Part shown: piece by piece, positions 43,807-55,645 of the stretch
Numbering within the stretch: the stretch's first letter is position 1
Layout: every line of letters starts with the position of its first letter
Assembly: GCA_935421135.1 (NCBI GenBank)
Contig: OW285195.1
Span: forward strand, 5,494,701-5,558,700
Direction: 5' to 3'
DNA from: Bugulina stolonifera
Lineage: Eukaryota > Bryozoa > Gymnolaemata > Cheilostomatida > Bugulidae
Length of the DNA stretch: 64,000 nt
Translations under genes and position numbers: made by a program
Notes under the pieces: generated by a model
Told to the model about the DNA's origin: nothing
Databases searched by the model: none
What the model saw: only the letters and a program-made list of their open reading frames with translations

Positions 43807-46800
43807 GAATGGTCTCACTCGATGAACTTAATGGTTGCCGTCAAGGTAAACGTCACAGGGGTTGTCCATAACAATATGTATGTATGATATAGACCTGGGC
43901 TAATAATTGTGAGAGGTTGACAGGATTAGCTCTTGGTATGGCGTGAGCAAGCGACTGGAGTGAACAGTGAGTCATCTTTTCAGATGATTAGTGACTTGGA
44001 GTATAATTAATGTTAAAACATAATGTATGCACATTTCCTTAAACCACATTAAATGCAATAAACAGAGATTAATGTATTATGTTTATGAGATTATAACGCC
44101 CTTAATTATTTTGCATGCAAACAAACCTTTTAAATATAGCAGGATCGTAGGATTATTAGATTACAATAATGTTTGTAATAGTCAAAGATTCGGATTGTTA
44201 TGTTGTGCAATGATCATAATAAGATGAACAATAATCATGTGACAGGGATTGGCACCACAAATCATCGTCACTCATATTGCAACAGTGTCTCATATAAAAT
44301 TAGAAGCCATGATTTCCTTATAAAATTATACTTTTAACCATGTCAACATAAGATAAGCTGTTACTTGATGTCACACACTGAGCAAGCAATTAAAGTGAAA
44401 TCAGTCACTTGCGTTTCTGAAGTTTCTTAATTCAATTTTTGCAGCTAAAGTTGCATCTATAAATCCTTGAGCAAGAGCTGTAGCCTAAAGGTTCAGTCAT
44501 ACAATCATAGACCAGGATGACTGTGTTTAAAATGTTAAAGTCCTTTCATTGTCTCACACCCACCTCCTCCTGTCTCTACATACTTTCCCCATCAGCATGC
44601 TCTAGCCTCTGATCCTAAGCATTGATTCTAGTCATCTTCATTGAGAAGTGAAGTTCAAAGATTTCTCTTCTCCATTATAGCAATAATGTTTCAAAGCACA
44701 TTGCTTATAACAAATATCGTAATATGCATAGAACTGGTACGATAAGGTGAAGGAGAAATGTTTGGATTGCGCTTTAAATATGTATTTCATTCCTTAGCTG
44801 GGTAAAAGCATGGAATGCCACAGTCAGACTTCTTTGTATGCGAAATGGTGTGTGTAACGTAAACACTGCATCCTTCATGTAGTACAAGTAGCGGCAAGGT
44901 GTAGACGTACACTGTACACCTTGAAGCTGCAATGTGAATGTATGAATTCATCACAGCTCGAGGAACAAAGCAGACAGATGAGAGCCGTTTGTCAGCTCAG
45001 CGGATGTGTACAATGGGTATTGTTGGCATTCTTATGAATGTAGCACAAGCTAGAGAAAGAGAGTTCATATGTACACACAGCAGGACTACCATCAAATGCA
45101 GTATGATGTGTTAATAATCTAATCTGTATCCTTCATTAAGGAAACTGATCTGTTATTGTGAAAGTGGTTGCTATGCGAAGTCAAAATGTCATCGACTATT
45201 CTATACTAATTAGAAACAATAGTGATATATACCCCCATGTGTCAACAGCCCACCATGTGGATTGTTGGAGAACAATGAGACCTAAACAGGAAACAAAAGA
45301 TGGATTATAGCAGCGAACATTTATGAGAGATGCCACAGGCATAAATTTATGAGGCATTTATTGTGTTATTTAACGCTTTGACAATTGAAGCTTTAGGAGG
45401 TAAAATGCCTTTATATGTGTGGGAAAATAGTAGTATGGAAAGATAAACCCACGCAATGAAACGCGTAAGTAAGTACCGTTAGAAGAATAACCCCATTCTA
45501 AACCTAGGCATATTAAACTGTATAAATTATATACAGCATACTCACTTACTTATATTAAGCTGTACATGCATATTATAATATACTTACTTATTTTATATTA
45601 AACTGTACATGCTTAAATACTTACATTTACTTACTTACAAGTGTATATTAAACTGTATATTATCATGTATTTACTTACTTATATTAAACTGTATTAAGCA
45701 ACCTGAATTTGGAGGCAAAGTTTACCGACCTCATTTATCCTACTTCTAACAGTGTACACAAGATTGGCATGTGCATATCCTGTATTGTAAGTGCACTACT
45801 ATTTGAATATGTACTCCATAGATGTGCCGTCTGATTATGATCTATGAATACACATAGATTTACATTATGAACTCATACCGATAACATTGTTTTGAATGAC
45901 AGCTAAATTTTGCCAAAAATGTGGAACAAACCCAAACCCGAATTGCGTCTAAATACTTATATCCTAGCTGATATTGCTATGGTAGACATGATGGATGATC
46001 CCCGACATCCTCAATGTATGATTCACACTATAAATTATAAGCACCAAAGAAGCAGAATACAAATAAAAATACAAAAATATTCTTCCCTATTAAACAAAAA
46101 ATGCACATGGACACTTACATGTATCATTCGCCCATATATTATACTTGATTTACAAATCTAGGAATCTAAATGTATCTCAATAACTATGGTCGCAATAGAA
46201 ATAACACAGTATATTATTATTTGCAAACAGAAAACATAAAATAATTAAAATTACACAGAATTAATTTGTCAGGCACATGGATACTAAACGGGCCCTGCTT
46301 CAAAACTGTAAGCCAATCATCATGCTATGTAAAGCTAGTAATAGCCAATTAGATGCCTAGACTTCATTGTACATAAGCATGAATATTGTTATTATTTAAA
46401 TTCACACCGATCACCAAAAGTAGTACATTGTTCATATTCGGCCATTTACATCCCATGTGTTCCTCCCTCATCACCTATATGTACATACAAAGTAGCTGAT
46501 CAACTGTCGGTCTCTTAAACTGAGTCAGAGAATTAAATGTCCTTACAAACAGGATGTACACCACATGGGTTATCTCCGATGGGCGCTGCATCTAAAGCAG
46601 TAACAAACAACTTCTGTTGTATATTATGTTACCAGTTTATCTGGTATTTTTGTATGTTATTATAGTGTGCAATTTTTCTTAGCAAGTGGATTATCCAGCT
46701 ATGAAGGTTTAGTGGTTTAGTAGTTTAGTGGTATAGGGTAAGGCTAAGCATTGATTTAATACAATGTGTGGATGGATGCTGCCATTTAGTGTTCTGAATC

Positions 46801-47950
46801 CATCCAATATAATATTCATACATGTATTAAATACAACCATGTACAGAGTATTAATCTTCACACTGGTTCGCAGTACTACATCCCCTAAAAACAGAAGTTT
46901 TTAGAGGAAGAAAGTTTCGTGAGTTTGATAATCCTGGAGCATTGTGCGATAGAAATATTTAGCAAGTTTGGCCTATAGCAAAATTTGTCACGTCCCAAAA
47001 TTAATGTTTAAGCATATTTCAGCATCTGAAACAAGCTCAGCTAAGCTGTATGTTTACTCAGATTCAAACCCCATTTACATAGCTTTATGATCTGTTTAAA
47101 CCAGTAATTATTTAACTCATTTTGAAAGCAGAATTTGATAGCGATGAAAATGATTCGCTTGTCTCTGGCTAACTTCGCTGAAGTTAAAACTCGCAAAAAA
47201 GTTTCTGCTTTTAGGATACACAATACATGTACGGCATAAAAGCTTGTTATTGATGCACATGGCGTTATGTCTATTAATACTACTGTACATGTAGATGGGT
47301 GCACAGAGAATGTTAGACCTGGGGCTTAATTCTATCAGTCCAGTAGACGTCCAGATCATCGCATTTGTGTATTGACACAGCTGAGGTATGATCAAAGCGT
47401 GCAAGCATTTCGTATCTGCAGCTGTATCTGTATTTGCAACACTGAGTGAAACTGACAGGCTCTACTGCAACACGCTTATGTGTTGACGTCTTTTGAATGA
47501 AAGGCGCTATATTATTGAAATTATCTATATTTAATAGATACAATATAATAATTATTTCCTAATAGCGACACCAAAATCTCTATAGCAATTAGTGATGCAA
47601 TGCATTGCTAATAATAATCCCTCGATAAGACATACGGCCTGAGACGCAATGCTGCATTATACAAACCTAATCCTTCCTTGTGAAGGGCGGGGTCAACAGG
47701 AAAGTAAAATAGCCTAGTGGTGTGGCAATTAGCTATCACCTGCTTTCTGTGGCAGTGTTGGTAAATTGCAATATAAACTTACATGTATTTGCTATGTTTA
47801 CATATTATATGGTTTGGTTTGTGTTACGCAAAAAAACTGTTGGACTGTTGGCCAATGTGAAACCATATCTTAGCCTTTATTTGCTCCACTTATACGTCAT
47901 GTACTTGTATGAATATTGTCAGACGCTGATGAGGTGTCAGGGCTATAATC
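43807..47950. other. non-coding; short ACTTACTTATATTAAACTGTA repeats at ~45.5-45.7 kb
   Basis: Bases ~45540-45695 contain four loose copies of a unit with TACTTA(C/T)TTATATTAAA and CTGTACATG. No supported gene in the interval. Confidence 0.4.
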
Positions 47951-48086
47951 CTATAGATTAATATTATTGATTATTTATGAACCAGATTATAACCAGAAAT
48001 TGTCATACATAGCCTTAGCGCCTAACAACATCCTTGATTTATAAATCTAAAATATCTCTTTTCCATCACACTCTAATTTGATAGAC

Positions 48087-48093
48087 TATATAA
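48087..48093 (+). promoter_or_regulatory. TATA box of secreted repeat protein A
   Basis: TATATAA before a non-coding or nearly non-coding exon 1 (ends 48199). The region 47955-48130 is homologous to the promoter of gene B at 52905-53060. Confidence 0.65.
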
Positions 48094-48603
48094 TGTGAAT
48101 CGGTCTTATCAGTTGGCCATAGCTGGGCTGAGACTTCAGCTGACCAACATCTCAACTCAACTACCCAAAGACAAGCGATATTCATAATAACAGCATATGG
48201 TAAGTCAAGACTTATACAAGTGACTTTGTCATGTAACATTGTATCAGCATTTTCAGTTTAATTTACGCTATTTATCAACTTAAAATTTTAGTAGTCAAAA
48301 TCTAATTCTGTACTCACATGTACGCCCAACTTATACATGTACATTGTGTTATAGTTACGTGCATATTATGATGTCAATTTTTTACAAAATATTTCTAGAT
48401 TTAAAGGTACATAATTGGTATATGCATGTACATGTAGGTGTAGACAAAGAAAATTTTAACAGCGCTATGGCTAGTAAAATTTATATTGACTAACATATTG
48501 ATGTGATTTCGTTTGATGAACAGTGACTGAATCTCCATTTAATGTAGAATGTATGTATTTAACTGAACACATTTTGTATTACTGCTTTTTGTAGAAAAAC
48601 AGC

Positions 48604-50118
48604 ATGAAGCCACTGATTATACTGCTGGCTACCGGACTCCTTGTGGGAGCCACTTCATTTGTCCCAAAGCCGCTAGATGGAGCACTTGATGAACCCAGTG
48701 AACTAAGATCTGAGAGGAAGTTGGGTGATGAATCTAAAAACAAAGCAAAACCAGACAAACAGAATCAACTCCATGCTGCAATTGAAGTCGGTGACAGCAT
48801 TGCACACCCAGATGAGCTAAACTTAGGACATCCTCCAGCAATCGAAGTCAGTGACAGCATTGCACACCCAGATGAGCTAAACTTGGGACATTCTCAAGCA
48901 ATCGAAGTCAGTGACAGCATTGCACACCCAGATGAGCTAAACTTGGAACACCCTCCAGCAATTGAAGTCAGGGACTGGATTGCACCTCCAGATGATCAAA
49001 ACTTGGAACACCCTCCAGCAATCGAAGTCAGGGACTGGATTGCACCTCCAGATGAGCTAAACTTGGAACACCCTCCAGCAATCGAAGTCAGGGACTGGAT
49101 TGCACCTCCAGAAGAAAAAGATACAGAACCCTTTTCACCAACTGAAGTCAAAGACTCAATTCTTCCACCCTTTCAAGAGCATGAACAGCCCGTTATCACT
49201 TTTACATTCACACATGCTGAGAGCATTCCCAACAGAAATGAAAAGAAAAACAGAGGAATATTTGGTCAACAACTTTCTGGCAGAAATATTAAAAGGGGGA
49301 ATCCAATTTTTGGACGAAAATTTCAAGATGTTATTTTGGATCAGCTATTTACTGACGAAAGTCGTCGTGGTGGGAGTCGTCCAACCTTTAATCACAGAGG
49401 AAATTCTCAGAGACAAATGAGAAGTGGACTCTTCCAACACAACGCAAACAAAATGTCCCGATTCAATAGGCTCCACCCAAGAAACAATCAACTGAACCGA
49501 AGAATTGGCCATGGCTCTCCTCACAGATTCCCCATTGCTAAGAGGATTTCAAGGTTTTCTGGTGGTAGATATTCTCCAGGATTCAATTCTAGACTGTCGA
49601 GCTGGTTCCCTTTTGTCAGTGAACCAAGTCTTGGTAGACATCGTCAACTCTCTAATTACCCACGTAGTCCAATGATTCCAATCAGAGAAAGATTTATGAA
49701 TCAAAATATGCACCGAGTTGGACAGTGGGCTCCAAGGCTGGGCGAGTTTGAGGGACGAATTGGCAATAGATTCCCTCAAGGATTTCTTCGTAGAAACGAG
49801 ATTCCAAGGTTTCCGCTTTATAGAGATGATGCACGTGGTCGCAGAGAAGACCCTCTAATCTTTAATGACAGATCTAACCCAATGATGCAAACTGTAGAAG
49901 GACTGTTCAAACAAAACTTAAACCAGGGTGGACCATTCACCCCGAACTTCAACAGATCCCCGTCACGAAGCAACCAGATGGAATCACAGTTTGGTAATGG
50001 CTTTCTTCAAAGAGTCTTCGGTGAAAGAGAGATTCCAAGGTTTCCAGTGTCAAGGGTTTCTCCTAGATTCGATATCGGAAACATAAATAATAACTTCCCA
50101 TTTGCTCCTATGTTCTAA
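48604..50118 (+). CDS. secreted Asn/Arg/Pro-rich protein A with 20-residue repeats
   Basis: 504 residues in one coding exon (exon 2, acceptor TTTTTGTAG at 48594). Signal peptide MKPLIILLATGLLVGATS. Residues ~59-190 are about seven 20-residue repeats of the type AIEVxDxIAxPDELNLxHPP. The rest is basic, Asn/Gln/Phe/Pro-rich, with recurring IPRFPxxR and SPHRFP words and no cysteine-rich domain. Exon 1 ends in ATG joined in frame to AAA AAC AGC ATG, so translation might start four codons earlier. It is paralogous to genes B and C. Role unknown; a secreted matrix or processed-peptide precursor is possible. AATAAA is at 50466. Confidence 0.8.
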   Translation: MKPLIILLATGLLVGATSFVPKPLDGALDEPSELRSERKLGDESKNKAKPDKQNQLHAAIEVGDSIAHPDELNLGHPPAIEVSDSIAHPDELNLGHSQAIEVSDSIAHPDELNLEHPPAIEVRDWIAPPDDQNLEHPPAIEVRDWIAPPDELNLEHPPAIEVRDWIAPPEEKDTEPFSPTEVKDSILPPFQEHEQPVITFTFTHAESIPNRNEKKNRGIFGQQLSGRNIKRGNPIFGRKFQDVILDQLFTDESRRGGSRPTFNHRGNSQRQMRSGLFQHNANKMSRFNRLHPRNNQLNRRIGHGSPHRFPIAKRISRFSGGRYSPGFNSRLSSWFPFVSEPSLGRHRQLSNYPRSPMIPIRERFMNQNMHRVGQWAPRLGEFEGRIGNRFPQGFLRRNEIPRFPLYRDDARGRREDPLIFNDRSNPMMQTVEGLFKQNLNQGGPFTPNFNRSPSRSNQMESQFGNGFLQRVFGEREIPRFPVSRVSPRFDIGNINNNFPFAPMF

Positions 50119-50471
50119 TTTAGTGAGGATGTTTTTATAATATTAGCTTATGTGTTTTTTTCAAATAATATGATTCTTTGAAATAGCTTGTTTTTGTTTT
50201 TATAATAGTTTAAGAGTAAATCATGTGATACAAATACTGTTGTGGCTACAGAAAGCCGACTATTATGAGGTGAAGGAAGAATGATATTATGCTAATTCGT
50301 AAAAAACGTTTATAATGTTTGCAAAAATGTTAATCCTCTAGCGTGCTTACTGCTTGTATGAATTGAACAATTATACTTGGACTGAATAATCTGATATGTA
50401 CTTTATGATGTTTATATTCATTAATAGACATAATGTGACAATGGAAGTTTCTCCCATAAAAGGAAAATAAA

Positions 50472-51672
50472 TGAATATAACTATATACAATACCAAACTG
50501 CTGCTTGTTAGTGAAAAATATAGCTTTTACAGCTTTCCTTTGAGCGTGATGTATTTGTTATGTGCACATGTAATTTTGCCTTTGCAACAAGTGGCCCTTA
50601 CATATGAAATAAACAAGTTAATCATCCAGTTACATGTACTTTTGTGAAAGTATTTGATGACTTTCTGTTGCTACTGAAGGATTGCAAACTTACGTTGGGA
50701 ATCGTCTTTCCTTTAAAATTTCTCTTGACCTGGGGCCTACGAATATGACTTTAATAATGAAAACAAAGAATTTAATGCTATCTATGAATTACTTTTATAA
50801 ATTAATTATAATACTTGCAGTAATGTGTAAATGGAGGAGAGTTAGCAATATTTGGCAACTACATTGTCTGTTGTTAAAATAGCACGAGACAAGTAATCCA
50901 CATTTCTGAAGACAAAATTCAGTAAGTATAACCATTTGCACAGAATCAAACCAATACTTATAACCTATTCAAGCATAGCAGGCATCTAACGTATGGAACA
51001 GTCTAGCTGTAACAACTGCGTTTGTAACCAGTCTGTGATTGCTCAGAGCGACCTTGAAGCAGCACCTGCTGGACTCACTGGCAGGTGTCTATGTCAAAAT
51101 CCTGTCAGTTCAAGAGTGAATAAATTAGAATTTCATTTCAGGCTCGCTCTCTATATTAACTTCATGTCTTATTGTGAACAAGGGGCTCATCTCCTGCTAA
51201 CTGCTTATTTACTACATCCATGTGATGAGACGAAATGAATGAAATTTTTATTCACATTGTAATTGGTTAAAATGGTGTAACAAAAAACAAGGAAAACCAA
51301 TCTTCAATGTACATTTACATGTTCCCATACAGCAGTACAGCTTATTAGTACTTCTACAGTATAATTATGGAGAGCAGTGGTATCACGCCCTTTCGAACTC
51401 TATAGATTATCAGGATCTTAGTCTAATATTGATCAACCTACAAATTAGTATTAGTTCATGTAGAGATGTCATTTAAATCAATCAATTGTCACCAAAATCT
51501 GTCTAGAGGTTGAGTCATTATTTAATCCTCAGGATCGTTCAACCCACCCAGTTAATTCATTCTAAGCCACCCAGAGATCATCTTATTGGCATATTCTGCT
51601 AGAACTGTCAGCATCAACAAAATCTTCTCTGCAATAGTCAGCCCTTACTGACTGATATCTGTGTCATTGACC
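50472..51672. other. non-coding, nothing recognised
   Basis: AT-rich spacer with unsupported short ORFs. Confidence 0.4.
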
Positions 51673-51860
51673 CTAGATGGGTGCTGCTACCAGTGGTCAC
51701 TAGATAGGTGCTGCTACCAGTGGTCACTAGATAGGTGCTGCTACCAGTGGTCATTAGGTGGACACTGCTACCAGTGGTCACTAGATGGGTGCTGCTACCA
51801 GTGGTCACTAGGTGGGTGCTGCTACCAGTGGTCACTAGGTGGGTGCTGCTGCCAGTGGTC
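51673..51860. repeat. 27-bp minisatellite, ~7 copies
   Basis: Unit GGTGCTGCTACCAGTGGTCA plus CTAGATG. The length is a multiple of 3, so ORFs on both strands are artefacts. Confidence 0.9.
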
Positions 51861-52490
51861 AAGCTATTTTGAAATTAAAATTAAAATTGTTCATGCATAA
51901 AGTGACTTGCCTATAATTAGTTCTCTACATAGTAGTCTATAAATATGAGAAATAAAGAGGCAATTTAATCATGTTATGGTAGGTGAGTTACGTACATGGC
52001 AATGTTGCCAGCAGTTAGTCTAAAGGTTGTGGAGTTGTGTTCCCTCGAATCAGATGGTGCTATTGCTTCCTGATTTAGACTAAACAGGATTACTAGAAGC
52101 ACCCAGCCATGCTGTACGTTATAAAGGCTTTCTCAAGATTTCATGCTGTTTTGTAAGAAAGAATGCACACAGTAAAGAATCAGTTCACTGTTCATAGTCA
52201 TAGTACTTGACTGCTTTTTAATAAATTACAAGTATGATCGCGAGATTGTCTGCTTATACGTGTAGGAGACTAAATTACAATTCAATGATTGTTGTTCTCT
52301 AAATATATATATTGTGAATTAAAATTACCTATTGACTTTCCTACATCTTTATGATTACCAATATGTATTCTATACTGTGGCCGAAAGCACAACTCTTACT
52401 TATACAGAAATGCACAATAGCACACCTCCCAAGTGGTGGTAGCCATGAATAGTGCAGTACTACCCAACCACATGTACATAAACGCACATC
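51861..52490. other. non-coding, nothing recognised
   Basis: No gene, RNA or repeat seen. Confidence 0.35.
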
Positions 52491-52504
52491 TACTGAGGGT
52501 AGGG

Positions 52505-52670
52505 TCGGATATATAAAGGTAAGCATTAGTAATGATTAAGAAACTGTTATGAAGGAGCTATTTTTGGTGTATAAATAAGGACGCTGCTAGACTCTAAGGC
52601 CTTGTGTGTGTGATAATATCTACTTATAACCTGATCAATAACCAATCAATAATAATAATCTATAGAATTA
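52505..52670 (-). promoter_or_regulatory. inverted relic of the gene A/B promoter
   Basis: On minus, AGGTTATAAGTAGAT, then GCGTCCTTATTTATACAC, CAAAAATAGCTCCTTCAT and a TATA-rich TTTATATATCC follow in the same order as upstream of gene B. The two promoters are arranged head to head about 400 bases apart. No ORF of the family follows on minus. Confidence 0.6.
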
Positions 52671-53025
52671 TAACAATTCTGTTATCTCATGACTGCTCGT
52701 CACTATTCTCTCACCTCGATTCATATGCATGTAATATTATTAGAATATAGAAATACAAAAGATGACTAGGATTAAATATCTGCGTTTATTTTTCATTTCC
52801 TTTATTCTCATAATTTTATGTATGAATTGGGGTGAATGAATAGTGACAAGTGGTCATGTGGTTGAACTTATTATGATCTTGTAATAAAATGATCGTTATC
52901 ATACATGTAGTTATTAATTGATTATGAGCCAGGTTATAGTAGTTTATGTTGTCACATACAAACCCTCACAGCGTCCTTATTTAATCACCAAAAATAGCCC
53001 CTTCATCACATCTCATTTGATAGGC

Positions 53026-53032
53026 TATATAA
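53026..53032 (+). promoter_or_regulatory. TATA box of secreted repeat protein B
   Basis: TATATAA about 30 bases after CACCAAAAATAGCCCCTTCA, an A/T-core box resembling MEF2 or CArG sites. Exon 1 ends at 53113 with donor GTAAGT. Confidence 0.65.
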
Positions 53033-53135
53033 CTTGGACCTCTCTTATCATTTGGCCATAACTGGGGCTACACTTCATGCAGAACTAAACAGAATGCTCA
53101 GCAAACATGCATGGTAAGTGGAACTATATAACATA

Positions 53136-53192
53136 GCAGGTGATAGCAGGTAATAGCAGGTGATAGCAGAACGTGATAGCAGGTGATAGAGT
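53136..53192. repeat. 10-bp tandem repeat GTGATAGCAG
   Basis: About five imperfect copies inside intron 1 of gene B. Confidence 0.8.
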
Positions 53193-53403
53193 ATATATTA
53201 TGTACATGTATGTACTGCTGTTTTATTGTATGCCATGCATTTCCACGACTTTGATATCCGTTTTGTTTCTATTTAAGTGTGACTTTGTTTTGGAAATTAT
53301 TCTGTTATTCAACTGAAACATAATAATTTCATAGTAATTTAATCATAATTTAATCATAATTTAATAATAATTTAAATAACTACTTTCTGTAGAAAAAACA
53401 GTG

Positions 53404-54957
53404 ATGAAGGTATTGATTATTCTACTAACTGTTGAACTCCTTGTGGGAGCCACTTCTTCACTAGTACAGAAACCATTAGATGGTAGACTTGATAAATCTG
53501 ATGAAGTCAGATCGGAGACGAAGCTGGAGAATGAAGCCAACTTTCAGATAGAGACAAACTCAAAACAGAGTCAACTTGCACCACCAATTGAAGTCAGGGA
53601 CGTGATTGCACTACCAAGTGAAATCAGGAATAGGATTACGCCACCGAGTGAAGTCAGGGGCAGGAGCCCGCTACCGAGTAAAGTCAGGGACACAGTTGCA
53701 TCAATAGTCCAGGATCCTTCGTTGCCAAGTGAAATCGGAGATTCGCAACCAGATCAGCCTATTATATTCACCCATTTTGAAGATATTACAACAGGAAATG
53801 GAGATCAAAATAGAGGATTATTGAGTCAGCAGTTCCTTAGTATCAGTAGAAGCCCAAAGTTGAATAGAAAAGAAAGTCCAACTTCTATACGAAGAAGTCC
53901 GAGCATCATTGACTGGCTATTGGAGCACCCAACCTTCGTTAATGGAAATGGTCGTGCTATGGGCCGCCAAGCCTCTAGCCACAGAGTTATCCCAAGAGTG
54001 AAACAGAGAGGTCGACTTTCCAAACTAAATACAAATGGAATGAGGCAATTTAGGAGATCCCAACCAAGAAATAATCAACAAAATCGAAGACTTGGCCATG
54101 ACTACCCTCAAAGATTCATCCCTGGTCAGATGATTTCAAGGTCTGTGGGGATTCCCCAACTTGTTTCCAGGCCATATCACCGTTTCCCATTTGCCCATGG
54201 AAGTATTCGTGGTGGAGATAATCAAATCTCGACCTACCAGTGGAACCCAATGATACAAATCAGAGAAAGAGTTTCGAAGCAGAATGCTCCGCCCTTCAGT
54301 GGGCTGCTACCAATAATTGCTCAATCCCAACAACCGATCGGCAATGATTTCACTCAAAGATATTTTAACACAAATGGGGCTTCCAAATTCCCAGGCAACC
54401 GAGACGCTCCTGCATTAAATCATGACAGAGATGATACAGCCTCTGGTCGCACAAGTAATCCAATGATGGAACTTGGTCAGAGATTCATGAATCAAAATGT
54501 AGACCTAGTTGAACCACAGGACCTACGTCACAAAATGTTCCCACTGAGAGACAGCCGATTTGAACAGAACGTTGGCAATGGCTTTCCTCAAATTTTTTGG
54601 CAGCAAAGTCAGCTTCCAAATTTTCCAATCTATAGAAATGCTCCTCAATTTATTTTCAGGTTATTGAATCGTTTGCCTATTGAAAATAGCCATGGGGAAC
54701 GCAGTCGAAGCTTTAATCACAGAAGTAATCCAATGCTACGAATGAGAGAAGGTATGTTTGATCGTAACATAGGCAGTGTAGGATCACTTCCTTCAACAGC
54801 CAATCAGATGGAACCACAATTTGGCAGAGGGTTTATTCAAACATTTTTCAGTAGAAGTGAAATGCCACAGTTTTCCATGAACAGAGAGAATCTCGAAGTC
54901 CGTTTTGGAACCAATGTCAAAAGAGATGGTCGCTACCCGCCCACTCCTATATTCTAA
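53404..54957 (+). CDS. secreted Asn/Arg/Pro-rich protein B
   Basis: 517 residues in one coding exon (acceptor TTTCTGTAG at 53392). Start at ATG 53404; the upstream ATG at the end of exon 1 is followed by AAA AAA CAG TGA, a four-codon upstream ORF overlapping the start. Signal peptide MKVLIILLTVELLVGATSS, then KPLDGRLD as in protein A. Residues ~60-110 have decayed IEVRDxIAxPSE repeats. The basic remainder shares NNQQNRRLGHDYPQRF and NPMIQIRERV with A and C. A donor-like GTAAGT lies just after the stop, so a 3' UTR intron is possible; AATAAA is at 55640. Function unknown. Confidence 0.8.
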   Translation: MKVLIILLTVELLVGATSSLVQKPLDGRLDKSDEVRSETKLENEANFQIETNSKQSQLAPPIEVRDVIALPSEIRNRITPPSEVRGRSPLPSKVRDTVASIVQDPSLPSEIGDSQPDQPIIFTHFEDITTGNGDQNRGLLSQQFLSISRSPKLNRKESPTSIRRSPSIIDWLLEHPTFVNGNGRAMGRQASSHRVIPRVKQRGRLSKLNTNGMRQFRRSQPRNNQQNRRLGHDYPQRFIPGQMISRSVGIPQLVSRPYHRFPFAHGSIRGGDNQISTYQWNPMIQIRERVSKQNAPPFSGLLPIIAQSQQPIGNDFTQRYFNTNGASKFPGNRDAPALNHDRDDTASGRTSNPMMELGQRFMNQNVDLVEPQDLRHKMFPLRDSRFEQNVGNGFPQIFWQQSQLPNFPIYRNAPQFIFRLLNRLPIENSHGERSRSFNHRSNPMLRMREGMFDRNIGSVGSLPSTANQMEPQFGRGFIQTFFSRSEMPQFSMNRENLEVRFGTNVKRDGRYPPTPIF

Positions 54958-55498
54958 ACTGGTAAGTGTTCTGCTCAGGTGGCAGTAAATTTTCAAACAC
55001 AGTTTTATAACAACAGTGATGTATATTATGTTATCTGTGCTTTTGTTTCCATTGTCAACCAACCAGAAAAGCCTAAATCTAGTTTCAACTGGAGGTAATG
55101 GCAAAATTGAATCGTGATAATATCCATTCAATTCCAAATTTTAGGGCAAGTGTGCAAGAACTGTTATGGACCAGAAGTAAATAATACTGAAAGGCTACTC
55201 AAGGTTCCTAGTTATTACTCCTGATATCTCTAATAATAACTTTACAACACCCCAATTCTTAAGGGAATGACACCTCTTTTGTTTCAGGTATTAACACTGT
55301 CATTGTACTACTAGAGGCTCTGCCCTTGATTTCGCTGTTAACCTATTATTTTGACTTTAGTTATTTTCATCCTTAGGACCACTGGAATTATAGATATCAT
55401 ATTACTACTGATGTGTTTGCTGGTCACACATTGTCCTGAGAGTATTTTACAATGTCACAGTTTGACCTCTTATACAGGTTATTGCTCCCAAAGACACA

Positions 55499-55566
55499 TG
55501 TCACAATGTCATGTCACAATGTCATGCCACAATGTCATGCCACAATGTCATGCCACAATATCATAT
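55499..55566. repeat. 13-bp tandem repeat ACAATGTCATGCC
   Basis: Five near-perfect copies, in the possible 3' UTR region of gene B. Confidence 0.9.
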
Positions 55567-55645
55567 CTAGCATGTATATCACTTGTATGGACAACATTCA
55601 CTGTACGTTCTACACGTACATGTATGTCTCTTATGACCAAATAAA

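Noticed and set aside
51638..51900. Repeat ORFs on both strands
   Set aside because: 27-bp minisatellite artefacts.
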